64,000 nucleotides of DNA from Chytridium lagenaria (Eukaryota > Chytridiomycota > Chytridiomycetes > Chytridiales > Chytridiaceae): NCBI GenBank assembly GCA_025449115.1, contig JAHLKC010000002.1:434001-498000 (forward strand), read 5' to 3'. Below, piece by piece: positions 47,716 through 59,069 of the stretch. Numbering within the stretch: the stretch's first letter is position 1; every line of letters begins with the position of its first letter. The notes under the pieces are model-generated. The model searched no databases. It had not been told where the DNA came from and saw only the letters and a program-made list of their open reading frames with translations. Both the position numbers and the translations under genes were made by a program.

Positions 47716-49743
47716 ATGTCGAAGGGTTCCTTCTTCTTTGATGAGCCCAAGGCATTAACGGACAAAGGCACCGGACCGTCGACTCAGGATCCTAAGCCAT
47801 CTGCATCCGACGACGACGGACTATGGTCACAAATTCTGAAGGGTGCAAACTCATCAAGAGTCTTGCCTACAAAAACATATTGATTCTTGGTAAACCATCG
47901 GAATGGGATGGAAGCAATGCATGCTGACGAAACCTTTTTTAAGGCGAAAGTGGAAGCGCAAAAACAACGGTATTAGAGGCAATTAGAAATCCTGTCGGTG
48001 CTTTAGGCGATCAAGATCCTGGGACACAACTTGCGTTGACCTATTCGTTCTTTGATCTCTTGGACGAGGATGCTGAGGAACCTGCTGCACGGATTGGACT
48101 ATACGAATTGTCTAGTGACGACGCGTTTCCCCACTGGTCGAATACGTCATCAACCCAGAAACACTTGCGAATTCACTCGTTCTTTTATGTCTGGATTGGA
48201 CAAAACCCTGCGATTCTTTCATAGTTTAGAAAAGTATCTCGGACTTTTGCAGAAACATATTACGAAGCAGTTTGCTTCAAATCTGGCTGTTCTGGAGGCG
48301 CAAATGGAGAGATGTTAGTGATGGTGTTTTTTTTTTTACGGTATTTTTTAACTTTTGGCAGTGGAAGGGTATGTGAGGGATTATAAGGATACCACTGCTG
48401 CCTCCCAGGGACAATCGGCCTTGCCTACCATGAAGTCTGATTCGATGACATTCAGCCTTGGTCTGGTGTTCTTACTCAGAATCTTGGCATACCAATTGTC
48501 GTTGTATGCACAAAGGTAAGCTCTTCTTGACATTATCTTTATGTGCTTACAGATAATCTAGTCTGATGGAACTGTCATGCTGGAAAGGGATTACAGCTAC
48601 TCTGACGACCAGTTTGATTTCATTCAGCAGTCGCTCCGAACGATGAGCTTGAAATGTGAGATTCTATAAAACAGTGCCATATCCTTTTCTTATAACATCA
48701 CGCTCCTTTTAGATGGCGCTTCCCTCTTTTATGTCTCCACCCATCGCCCAGCGACACTCACCACCTTGAGGTCCTATGTTCTGCATCGTCTTCTCTGGAA
48801 GACCGGATCACCCCTATACGGTTTGACGAAAAGCCTCAAGTGGTGGATAGGGATACCATCCGTGTGCCAGCTGGCTGGGACAGTTGGGGGATGATTCGTG
48901 TTCAAAGAGATGGATTTAATTGTGAGGCTTTGGCGGGTCAGGAAAGCGGATCTTCGCCTGATTACGAAAAGGAGCTTGCAAGAGGAAAGTCGATATATGA
49001 GGGTGAAGTGAAGGTCCCCGAAATTGATAAGGTATAGAAGGAATTAAGTCACGTCTAATATATTCAGTCTTTCACTATGAGTAATACCATAGCGGCTGAG
49101 GATGAGCAGGTGTTCTTGGAAAGGAATATGGACCTATTGTCATCTATGAGTGGAGCACTCTCTGGGACCGCGTCGCCGCTGACTACGAATATGACGGATG
49201 GAATGGCGTCGCGATTAACAAATGGGGCTAGCACTATGAGCAGTAATGACATGTTGGAAGATGTCAGTCAGAAGTTGGCGCGCCTGGCCAAGTTAAAGGT
49301 GAGCGCGTTGTCCGTTACATGTGAAAGTTTATAACCATTTTCTGGTCGTGAATAGGAGCAAACTTCAGCCACTACCAGTCGCGACAAGGTTAGCCAATTT
49401 TCGTCGTTCTTGATAAATGTTTATGTATCTGATGTGCTCTTGTTTTTTGAATATTGTTTTTCATAGATACCCATTTCCTCCTCCGCCTTTTCCCCCACCG
49501 CGCTCGCGCGACGGCAGCCAACGGTGTCTCCCCTGCCTCCCAAAACGAAGTCTTAGCCAATTTCTTCCAGTTCTTTTAAGCAAAAAGTCGTCGGCAGCTG
49601 CGCCGTCTGGCCGATCGGCCTCAGTGTCTGGAACACGGGCGGCATCGCAATCTATGTCGCTTGGGGGGGGCGGGAGCTCGCATGGTGGGGTTGGTGCGAG
49701 TAGTCCGCATGGGAGCCCGCCGAGTGGGTCACCAAAGTCTTAG
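47716..49743 (+). CDS. Cytoplasmic dynein light intermediate chain
   Basis: The dynein LIC binds the heavy-chain tail by a Ras-like G domain and cargo adaptors by its C-terminal helix. It reads SKGSFFFDEPKALTDKGTG, DDDGLWSQILKGANSSRVLP, then after an intron (about 47890-47941) the P-loop GESGSGKTTVLEAIRNPVG, LALTYSFFDLLDEDAEEPAA, the NLGIPIVVVCTKSDG strip (48480-48575), DQFDFIQQSLRTMSLKYGAS and LFYVSTHRPATLTTLRSYVL, HRLLWKTGSPLYGL, DTIRVPAGWDSWGMIRVQRD and AEDEQVFLERNMDLLSSM, the region that meets adaptors. The tail is Ser/Gly/Pro-rich (GSPPSGSPKS). The same protein serves cytoplasmic dynein-1; a dynein-2 role is less likely. Frame breaks occur near 48120 and 48840. Confidence 0.88.
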
Positions 49744-50389
49744 TAGATCACTAATGTGATGAGGTATTTTTGTCGGTGAAAAATGCGTGGGCCATACAAA
49801 TAAAGATGCGCGTTTTTGTTTTCTTTTATGAACGCTGGATACGCCCTTTTTCATTTCATGCTACGATGTTTCCACTTAAACTTGAAGGTCTATTTGAATT
49901 TGAATCAAGGAGGAAGCAAGAAGGTGCTAAACTCATATTGTCAATTCGCAACTTCGCATCCTTTTCACGCAATTTGCTTTTACACTATTCAAGATGCCAG
50001 TCAGGCTTACACCTTTTGACTTTTGGCATATTGTTAACGAGTATTCGCATATTCGCATCCTATAATTGAAACCAAATCGATTATGGGGGGTTTGACGAAA
50101 AACATATGAACTGATGGTTTGAGACATATCTTACCGGGAAGCGGGGCCTTATCCAAGTAAATTTGTTAAGGTTCAAAAATTCATGTAATACAAGAATTAA
50201 GCAAGAATGACTTGGAAATTGACCAACCCGTTGGGAAGGTGGTAAAGACAATCTCTCACAAAAATCAATTGAATTGAATGGCTCTGACGTTGCAAAAAAA
50301 CGCAAAAAAAAAAGAATAGCTCGCCAATATGCTTAGAAGGGGGGTGAGGCTTCACAGAAGAACAAGCATCGCATGTAGATCGCAGTGCT
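49744..50389. other. Intergenic region, dynein LIC / COQ1
   Basis: No gene recognised. Short open frames on both strands lack any familiar motif. The 3' end of one gene and promoter of the next are expected here. Confidence 0.5.
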
Positions 50390-51878
50390 TTGCATCTGCA
50401 ACTGCCACACCGTAAACCCAACTATCAATGCTGCAAGTCATGGCAAGGAAATGGAGCCCACACAGAGCACTTTGATATCGCGATTTATGAGCATCTTTGG
50501 CGACACTACCAACGATGCTTCTGCAGGAACTCTGTCTCATCAAGAACGTGCAGAACGCATGCAAAGGTACCTTGGGCTGATGCCATCTCCAAGGCAGAGG
50601 GTCTCGTTCGGCAAAAGAAGGCCCCATCATCAGTCCACAAGAACTCCTTGGGTTCCGATCTCACCATTCTCACCGACAACATTCGAAACTATTGGGGTCT
50701 GGTCACCCCGTATTGGACCACCATCAGTAGTTATTTACTTTCAAGCCAAGGGTAAACACATCCGTCCTGTCTTGGTTCTTCTCGTATCGCTCGCGACTAG
50801 CTCAAATCGCAAGGCCGTTAACCCCGTCAACATAAATGCTACACTGACCGACATCACCGACATTGACTTTGAGACTCCGGAGCCCCTTGCGTTAAAGGCA
50901 GAGGTCGATCCTACAGCACCGATTCTTGCGTCCCAAAAGCGGCTGGCGGAGATTACAGAGATGATCCATACTGCATCCCTTCTCCACGATGATGTCATTG
51001 ATCTTGCTCTCACAAGGCGATCACAACCCTCCGCTAACGCCGAATACGGAAACAAGATGGCTGTTCTCGCTGGTGACTTTCTCCTTGCAAGAGCTTGCGT
51101 TGCTCTTGCTAGGTTGAAGAATCTGGAGGTGGTAGAATTGCTGTCCACGGTTATCAGCAATTTGGTTGAGGGAGAGTTCATGCAGCTTCGTAATAGCCAA
51201 CTGAAGGAAGAGGGCAAGGCCCCTGTCACCCCTTTCGACTATTACCTTAAGAAGACTTACATGAAGACTGCTAGTTTGATCGCAAAGAGCTGTCGGGCTG
51301 CAGCTATTCTCGGCGGTTCACCTCACGAAGTATCAGAAGCGGTTTACCAGTACGGTCGGAATCTTGGGCTTGCATTTCAGGTGAGAATGTGCTTTAAAGC
51401 CTCTTTGCTTACTCTGGACGCTTACGATATCTCAGCTTGTGGACGACATGCTGGACTTTATTGCAAGTGCGGAGACATTCGGAAAACCTGTGAACGCAGA
51501 TCTTAAGCTTGGGGCTCGCCACCGCCCCCGTCCTTTTTGCCGCACAAAAGTTCCCAGAGCTCCAGCCTCTTATTGACCGTCAGTTCCAGGAGCCCGGGGA
51601 TGTCGCTCAAGTAAGCATTTAGACAATGAAAAACACACTACGTATTGTTTCTCATGACTTTCACGTTTTATGTGTAGGCGCTCGAGTTCGTCCACCGTAG
51701 CGATGGAGTACAACAGACTAAAGAGATGGCATCAACCTTCTGCACCGAAGCCGTTAAGGCTCTTTCCATTCTCCCTTCATCACCTGCAAGGGAAGCCCTG
51801 ATTCAACTTACGCATTCCGTCCTGAATAGACAAAATAGTAGATTTCAATCTACTCCACATGTTTCTTCCTCACAATAA
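50390..51878 (+). CDS. COQ1: Long-chain polyprenyl diphosphate synthase (COQ1/PDSS1 type)
   Basis: Makes the isoprenoid tail of ubiquinone in mitochondria by adding IPP units to an allylic diphosphate. Recognised parts are SDLTILTDNIRN (about 50655), FQAKGKHIRPVLVLLVSLAT (about 50740), ASLLHDDVIDLALTRRSQPS with the first Asp-rich motif DDxxD (50983), YGNKMAVLAGDFLLARACVA, LLSTVISNLVEGEFMQLRNS, YYLKKTYMKTASLIAKSCRA, LGLAFQ then, across an intron (51380-51435), LVDDMLDFIASAETFGKPVN with the second motif DDxxD, LATAPVLFAAQKFPELQPLI, and EFVHRSDGVQQTKEMASTFC. It ends with SPAREALIQLTHSVLNRQN and a short tail. The N-terminal 100 residues are not clear, the frame changes near 50735, and the start is uncertain; an N-terminal targeting peptide is expected. 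Confidence 0.88.
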
Positions 51879-52376
51879 TAACACAATATAAGCAAATCGA
51901 TTTATTTTTCTTAGTTACTTTCTTCCGTCGCAATTAATTTTTGGACGTGGTTGTTGGGGCATGTGTGTCGAAATATTCGGTATATAACCCTAAACGAAGT
52001 TAGTGGACATAGAAGGAAATCGGCTCACGTCTATACAGCTGGGGTCCCAGCGTGGCCGTTACGTGCAGATGCTTCTTCATCTGGGCACGGTCAAGCTTCC
52101 GGTTTGACGTTTTGCTTCCTACATAGAACTAAAAAAAACTTAGAGCATAGCGCATAGAATGACGCTCTGACCAGCCATACTGAAAGACACGCTGAAAGCG
52201 CAAGGATCGTGTATGTATAATGAGCATAGCTCGGTCTGAACAATACACTGTCTAATGACTGCTTAAATAGGTAGCATTGTGAAAAGTATACCTTGACAAA
52301 ACAGTTGAACAGACAAGTTACAGGTTTGCGCAATGTTCCCTCTATTTCGCATTAGAATCAAATCTATACGCCAACA
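51879..52376. other. Convergent intergenic region, COQ1 / GTPase
   Basis: Two 3' ends meet across about 500 bases. I see no gene, repeat or RNA; the open frames here are short and featureless. Confidence 0.5.
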
Positions 52377-53757
52377 TTACCGAAAAGATTGCCAGATCGG
52401 TAGCATCGCCACCACAAGAAACAGGGCACTCGCACCAAAATAAAACGATTTCGACCGTCTATTTTCATCAAAATCACGCAACGCAATACGAATCGTATCC
52501 GAGATTTTCTTGCAATCGTCCTCCAAATTTTCTAATGATCTTTGAACTCTCATGTTGATAGCACTCTCAATCATTGTCAAGGTTTCATTCACGTGATTCC
52601 GAATTTTAACGGATTCGTTCTCGGGGACAAAAATAGGGGTATGCTTAAAGAGAATTGACGGTCTTTGAGTTTTCCGGTAAGGTTTTGTGCAATCTTTTTT
52701 TTTTTTTGTTTTTTTTTGAATCGTTAACGAATGTACGTAATTGACACGAACCTGTATCAGAACTCTTTGCCTATCGTATTCATCTGGAACGGTATCCGCT
52801 TTCGAAAGGAAGAAAAACACCTTGTGGCCATGTAGACTGCATAGCTTCTCAACCACGTTCATCGTTCGTTTGCATAGGGCCTGACCAATAGGATCAAAAA
52901 AGGCTTTTCGGGTAAGAAATTGAGCATATTGCGGGATCTTACTAAAAATAACGTCAGCTTCGGAGGCTAGTCTCAGCATAGTTTTTTCGGGATCAAAAGG
53001 GTAACTCATTTCTCCATCCACGAGGCCTGGAGTATCGATAAACGTGACCATTGAGAAGTTTTTCGAACGGGATGTCACTAGTTACGCAATGAAGCGTCAA
53101 TTGATGAAAGGGAGCTATGAATTTTCATTTAAAGATTTTAAGTTACCAATCTCAGTGGATAAAAAGGGCATAACTCCTAAAAAAATATAAGTTTATGGGA
53201 GCGACGAATAGAAAGACACCCTTGTAGGTTGCGAGGTCCTTTAAGCAATCAAAGTATCGAATGGTAGCTTGCCCGCGCAGAGTTTCTCTTCTCTTCCCAC
53301 TTAATGCAGAGTGATAAGTTAGAGAAGCAGCATTAGCGCAAAGACTGGTTACCTGGTAATTAAAGTAAAACCTGTTGTCTGGGATGCAATAAATAATTAC
53401 GCGTCATAAAAAAAAGAAATGTGAACCTCAATAGCTACAGAAGTTTTCTGCACCACTTTCCTCGGTGTACCTTTTCAGAGTTAGATAAAGCAGTAACTAA
53501 TTGCTTGCCAATTGATGTAAGAGCTCTTCCCGGCGCTGTGATTGCCCAAAAGCAAGACCCAGATCTTTTTCTTTTAAAACAGTTAGTTTGGTTGATGAGC
53601 AGATATCACATTACTTTTGGCGGAATTGCATCCAGGCCGTACGTCCTTGCGATGTCTAAAATGCCATCATGCTCCGAAGAACTCTGGTAGAAGTCAAAAA
53701 CGTCCTCGAGAATCTTTTGCTGCAAAGTTCTTCAGAAAGTTTATGGTGTGAAACTGT
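52377..53757 (-). CDS. Dynamin-superfamily-like GTPase with C-terminal membrane anchor
   Basis: Read on the minus strand: ILEDVFDFYQSSSEHDGILD and IARTYGLDAIPPK, an intron, then VLLLGNHSAGKSSYINW, a P-loop (G1) near 53560-53530. Next are VQKTSVAIE and TTGFTLITSG (switch I), GKRRETLRGQATIRYFDCLK, DLATYKG, MVTFIDTPGLVDGEMSYPFD (G3 DTPG, 53050-53000), KVFFFLSKADTVPDEYDRQR (G4 SKAD, 52820) and, after an intron, NLTGKLKDRQFSLSI and FVPENESVKIRNHVNETLTM. Helices follow, then RRSKSFYFGASALFLVVAML, a TM segment 4 residues from the C terminus. The order fits a small EHD/dynamin-like GTPase, tail-anchored. No known name fits. The 5' end is unresolved because of a stop and probable frame error near 53735. 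Confidence 0.7.
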
Positions 53758-53880
53758 TTTACTTGGATGTTATGGGTGCCTTTTAAAAACATTCTTTCAA
53801 TTAGTGTCAGACCACCACAGAGTTAGTTTGAAAGTGTTATGCGGCCAATTGTCAGTTCTCTCAAAGAAAATCCACAAACC

Positions 53881-54697
53881 ATGCAATTCTGCACTCCTGG
53901 AGAAAGGTTGGGGTTGCTAGAGCATTACAAACGTAAGAAGGCTGATGTTGTTAGATTTAGTTTCTTTGACAATATGTAAACGCTTACTTTTTGTCTTTTA
54001 GCTTCTAGTGGGACGTTTGTGATGTAAGGGGTTTTTGAAAATAACGTTGATTCTGACTCTACCATCCAGAGGGGATCATGTATATTCTTCGGTTGTTGGC
54101 ACACGGCATGAGGAAGAACCTGATTCAGAAGATTTGGTATGAATACGCATAATCTATTTATTGACCTTTGTAAAGAAACGGCATCTTTCGGTAAGCAGAA
54201 CAAAGGAGCAAACGGCAATTCCTGAGGTGGAAAGCATAGTGACGGGCCGGGTGCTACGGATAAACCCTCGTTTCGCAACATTAAACATTCTCGTTGTTGG
54301 ATCGTCACCGTGCCATGAGAACTTTCAGGGAATCATTCGGGTCCAGGACGTCAGAGCAACGGAGAAGGACAAGATTCAGATTTATAAGTGTTTTCGACCA
54401 GGAGATATTGTGAGGGCGCAAGTTATTTCGTTGGGAGACTCTAGAGCGTATTATTTATCAACGGCGAGGAATGATCTTGGGGTCATCTTTGCGCAGAGTG
54501 CTGCAGGTGAATAATATTTGATTCTCTAATTTTTGGTTGCTCATATGATTAAAAAAGGTCATACTATGATTCCTATTTCGTGGGAGGAAATGATATGCCC
54601 GAGAACAAAGGTAAACTACAGCCCTCTGCCATACATCTGAATAATGTGTCAAAAGGTCGTTGAGCATCGCAAATGTGCTAAACCCGAGGGGCTATAA
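53881..54697 (+). CDS. CSL4: Exosome subunit CSL4 (EXOSC1)
   Basis: CSL4 is a cap subunit of the RNA exosome. A small exon, [17 protein letters not shown] (53881-53930), splices over 53931-54001 to SSGTFV, then over about 54027-54073 to [20 protein letters not shown], the N-terminal cap-like domain. The S1 domain follows: [60 protein letters not shown] and [37 protein letters not shown]. The C-terminal zinc-ribbon-like part reads [15 protein letters not shown] and [32 protein letters not shown] is nearly diagnostic. Exon and intron joins make all conserved parts line up in frame. Its start faces the GTPase gene on the other strand. Confidence 0.92.
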
Positions 54698-54958
54698 ATA
54701 TATGTATATCCAAGCATTGTGTAGTGTTTTGTTTTGTCCTGTTTTACTGTTTATTTAAGATGAACTGGAGAGTTGAAAAGTTATCCGGTTCTTGTTTGAG
54801 ACCAATCGACCTTGCTATCATCCCCCCCTGTGTTTTGGATTGAATGGGTATAGGGTGTGTAACAATTGAGAGAGGTGTGAAAAAGGTTGTCCGACAACAA
54901 GGGAATGCATCAGGTCTGTCTGAACTTCTTCTCAGCAAGCCATACAGCGTAGAAACGC

Positions 54959-57900
54959 ATGCATTCACCAAAGCTACGGCTAACCAACAGCCTCAACCAG
55001 GGAGACGATCTCAATGGTGTGGATGCAGAGATAAAACACATCGTTGCTGCCTTTGAGGCGAAGGAGACAGAGGAGAACTGGACCCAGTTCGACGATGCTT
55101 TGGTTAAGCTTAAAACGCTGGTTCGGAACAATGGAAGCTTACAAGGTTTCAACACTTTGCTGAAACGCTTTAAACAGCCACTTAATACTTCTGTAAGCAG
55201 TTACATTGAATCGTTTTCGTACTTAATGTTTACTGTTGTCTCCAGCTGTCCTCCGAGCGGACAAAATTGGCCAGAACGGGCCTGAGTCTTGTAGAATGCC
55301 TATCGGAGGAACTTGGGGAGAGACTCGACGGAAACATTGACATCCTATTGCCACCAGTACTGAAGCTCTGCAATAGGGCCAACAAGGTCTTTGTCAGCTG
55401 TGCCAGCGCCACCCTGAAAGTTATCATTGACAACACTCGTTTACCTTCCATCCTACCGTACCTATACGATGCTCTTCATAATCCGACGAAAACTCTTCGT
55501 ATTGCGGCTTCGGATGGATTTGTAAAATGCCTGGACGCTGTACCTCCCCACCGTTTAACGAATTCGCAAGATTTGATTGAATCTTTTATAAAAGAATCGG
55601 CTGAGGATTCGGCTGCCGAAGTTCGTGAGTCTGCAAGACAGGTCCTTTTAAAGTTCAGGGAAACATTTCCAAACAGAGTGGATAGGTAGAAATCATCAAC
55701 ATACTTTGCATCACTGAATTATAATCAAACAGATTTATATCTGAGCTGAATGGTGCTGCTACAAAAAATCTGAAAATTCCAAAGCAAGATGCAAACAAAC
55801 GTGTGCCGATCAAGCAGAAGCTGATAGCTTTGCGTGAAGTTGGTGTAAAGGCACCATTGGAAGACAGGATTGAAATTGCTTCATCACAAGGACACCCACC
55901 TCCTACTCAATACCAAGAAATAAACCAGGACTTTTCAGATTTAAAGGTGCGAGGAACTCAGCAGGTGCCTATTCCCGGTAGCACGCATGGTCTTAGTAGT
56001 CGTCGGCTTCTTGAGAGGCCGACAAGAGTAGTGCATGGTAAGAGTTTAATGTCATTCTTTGTTAAACAGCCTAGGTGAAACGAATGTGGCAGCAGCTGGA
56101 TTACCGACTAGGGAGACTACTGCATGGGGTGCTCAACGAGTTTTGAGAGATGAGACCTTAAAAGCATTTTTGCCGTTAGAGGTGTCGGAAAGGCCAGTAC
56201 CATTGAAAAGCAAAGCAATGCGAGTCCCTTCCGCAGCTATTTTCTGCCGAACCTTCTTCTTCCTCCCGACCTACATCCCCTCCGGTCCGAGCAAAAGCTT
56301 ATTCGGAATCACTTATGCAGAAAACCGCGGAAAGAAAAGACCTACGGGAATTGAAAAGACCGACAGCCCCACCCTTTAGAACTGCTGAACCTGCCCCTGA
56401 TGCTTCTTATCAAGTCGACCTTCCCCACGATTTTAGTGATGTTGTCGTGAAGCTGCGTAGCCACGATTGGTCCGTCAGATTTAAACGGTATCGATTCTTT
56501 GAAGATTTATAGCGACCCACGCATCTACGATGATCGTGTTCATTCTCCGGATGTAAAAACAAAGCTTTCCAAGATACTCGATCTATATACTGCTGGGTTG
56601 GGTGATAGCCACAGCAAAGTTGCAACAGCTGCAGCTAACGGATTGAAGACTTTCCTTCTTTCCCTGCCTCCGATCCAGGAAATTCTTAATAGCTGCCTCC
56701 CACGCCTGGTCGGAGCGCTTAACCAGAAGCAGCGAGTAAATTTTACATGGAAGACGCTTTATCAGGATGTTAAGGAACAGGCTGGCGTGGAGCCGATGCT
56801 TAATGCGTTGCTACAAGGATTGCAGTCGGTTAGAATTTTCAAAGAACGGCAAAGTTCGAGGTGGTTGCTGCAACTTTTTGCAGAATTTTCGGTTGAGGAC
56901 TGGCAGGCTATTGGAAAACGTCAGCTTTTTTTACAATATCTTTTCTAACCTCTTTGCAGCTGTCCGCGCCATGCCACATAAGCTTCTGACAACATATTCC
57001 GAGATAGATATTACGGCCCGCCTTTCTGTCAAGACAATTCTCACAAACATTCACACCGCCTTTCCTGACCTTATTGGCTCTACATGGACATCCCTGAAAC
57101 CAACCGACCGTCGGACTTTGAATGGGCTTTTCGGGGGCTCTGGAAGTCTTTTAGACAAATTTATTCTGGACGCTACCAAAAAACCCGCACTTATAAGAGC
57201 ATCCCTAGACGTGCGATCACCGTCACCAACTTCAACTACTGTCAACACCCCTGCCATTTCCCCGAAATCGATGATTGCCAGAGCAAAGAGGTCGTCGATA
57301 GCTAGAAGCACAACTTCGGTTGACTCTTCGTCTTCCATGTATGCTTCTTCCATGGGATCCTCGGAACTGATTGATAGAAGTCCTGGGAAGTTGTTTGTTT
57401 CTTCGAGTGCAGCTTCGCAGTTAGGGGACACTATTCAACGGGCGAGATCTGGAAGCAAGGGATCTTTAAATGGATTCGGTAGCACAACTCAATCGACTGT
57501 GAATTCGAAACTGTCTGCTGCATATGAGGACAGTGATACCGATTGGGTAACTGACAGTGAAGTTCTTCGGAGTCCTACGGAAAGCGAAATGAGTTCACTT
57601 TAGGTGGCGTTGATAACGATGGTAAACCTCATTTCGTTGGGCAATAATTTTTACATATGTTTATTAGACAACAACGAGAAGGCTTTCTTGTCGGCACCCC
57701 CGTCGTTGGACGCGAAACGCAGTGCTTTTTTTATCGAGAAACCCGTGAGCCTGCAGGAGCGTTTTGGGAAAGAGATGGACGAAAATGCCAACACTTTAAA
57801 GGAATTGGAGCTTATACTTTCACTTGTCGATAAGCGCGGGTCGCCTCTTCATGCAAGTGTACCACCTTCCGCTGAGGCTGTCAACATTATGCAGGAGAGT

Positions 57901-58826
57901 CTTCCGAAAGCAAGTATTTCATTCTCGGAGGGGCCGTTTGGAGATGATCGGGATATTGACCAAATTTTGGATCAACGCATCATGCTGTCTTCAACTCCGG
58001 ATCAAGCCGATCATATGGCATTCCTTATGGGTGGGGTTGAGACGATTCGAGGACGGGCGAGAGCGTCGTCTATTCCTTTGGACGAGAATGAGCGATTGAA
58101 CCGGACATTGAGTCTTCTTATTGCCAGAGAGGTGAGAGGTTTTGAACCGGTTGTCATGATTGTCTAAATCATGTTATACAGAATCCGGATTCCATAAAGG
58201 AATCACTGAAAGAGCTTAGAAAAATGATTGAGTCGGGCTCACAAAAGACCATTGAGGCTCTTCCTTCGTACTTACCCAAAATTCTCACTTCAAACTGGGA
58301 AACTATTGTGAGTCGCTTTGCTTGCTTCTCTCTTTAAAACCCTTGTTAGACATCAGTTGATGACGACCAGCTGGAGATTGATTACGAGCTCGATACCCTT
58401 CTGGAGTGCATCGACCAGCACGCGCCGACTGATATCCTCCTTGCTGCGTTTGGCCAGCTGGACGATAACGTGGTATTTGAATCACGACCCACTTTCGAGC
58501 TCTTAGAGAAGGTGATGAGGCGGCTCAGGACGGACGAGAACCCTGATATCAACCACTCATGACTGTATCGCGAAGGTGAGCCGGCATAGGGCCTGCCTAT
58601 ACTGTCGTTATATGGTTAGGGACTAAATATTTTCGTTTTATCCCCAGGGACTCGATTTCTGGCAATCCTTCGGCGAGAAAAGTCAGCATTCGACTGTGCT
58701 GTACATCTTTTGCGCATTCGTCCGGTCCTTGAAGAAATCCTTTTCGGTGAAATTGAGAAACTTCGTGGAAAATCAAGGGTCGTGATTATCAGGGGAATGA
58801 TCAAATCGAAACTTCAGCAGTCGTAA
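54959..58826 (+). CDS. CLASP/Stu1-type microtubule-rescue protein
   Basis: CLASPs use TOG domains to hold tubulin, promoting microtubule rescue and spindle stability. TOG-like HEAT domain 1 runs from 54959 to about 55690: NWTQFDDALVKLKTLVRNNG, LSSERTKLARTGLSLVECLS, LGERLDGNIDILLPPVLKLC, VIIDNTRLPSILPYLYDALH. A basic, Ser/Pro-rich linker comes next (55800-56380). TOG domain 2 spans about 56420-57110: VVVKLRSHDWSVRF, LDLYTAGLGDSHSKVATAAA, LPRLVGALNQKQRV. After that lies a Ser-rich, probably microtubule-binding part (57180-57600) and a C-terminal HEAT domain (58190-58826) ending RKMIESGSQKTIEALPSYLP, LRTDENPDINHS, AVHLLRIRPVLEEILF, VIIRGMIKSKLQQ. Frame changes at about 56060, 56490 and 57610 may be introns or errors. 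Confidence 0.82.
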
Positions 58827-59069
58827 ACTATCTTACATCGTTACGCCCCTTTTTTTTCTTTAACCTACCATCAGAGTGTCAGAGAACCATTTGTCAGGTT
58901 TTTGTTTTGGGTTGCGCGTTAATGTGAAAATATGTTTGGAAGGTTGGGTTGAGGGTTGGGATGACTGTCATCTGTTGTAATAATAAGGTTTGAGTCGAAG
59001 CTCAACATCTACTCAGAATTTCCAAAGAAAAACACACATACAACAAAATTGGCCAGCAAGCGAATAAAT
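58827..59069. other. Convergent spacer, CLASP / C9orf78
   Basis: Only 3' untranslated sequence is expected; no gene seen. Confidence 0.5.

Noticed and set aside
50741..51229. 162-codon minus-strand frame
   Set aside because: Antisense of the COQ1-type enzyme exon, which has all catalytic motifs on the plus strand.
53421..53920. Two plus-strand open frames (MNLNSYRSFLHHF..., and LLRTLVEVKN-like) that looked like a gene before CSL4
   Set aside because: The minus strand of the same bases encodes the GTPase P-loop and switch I with good splice sites, so these frames are shadows.
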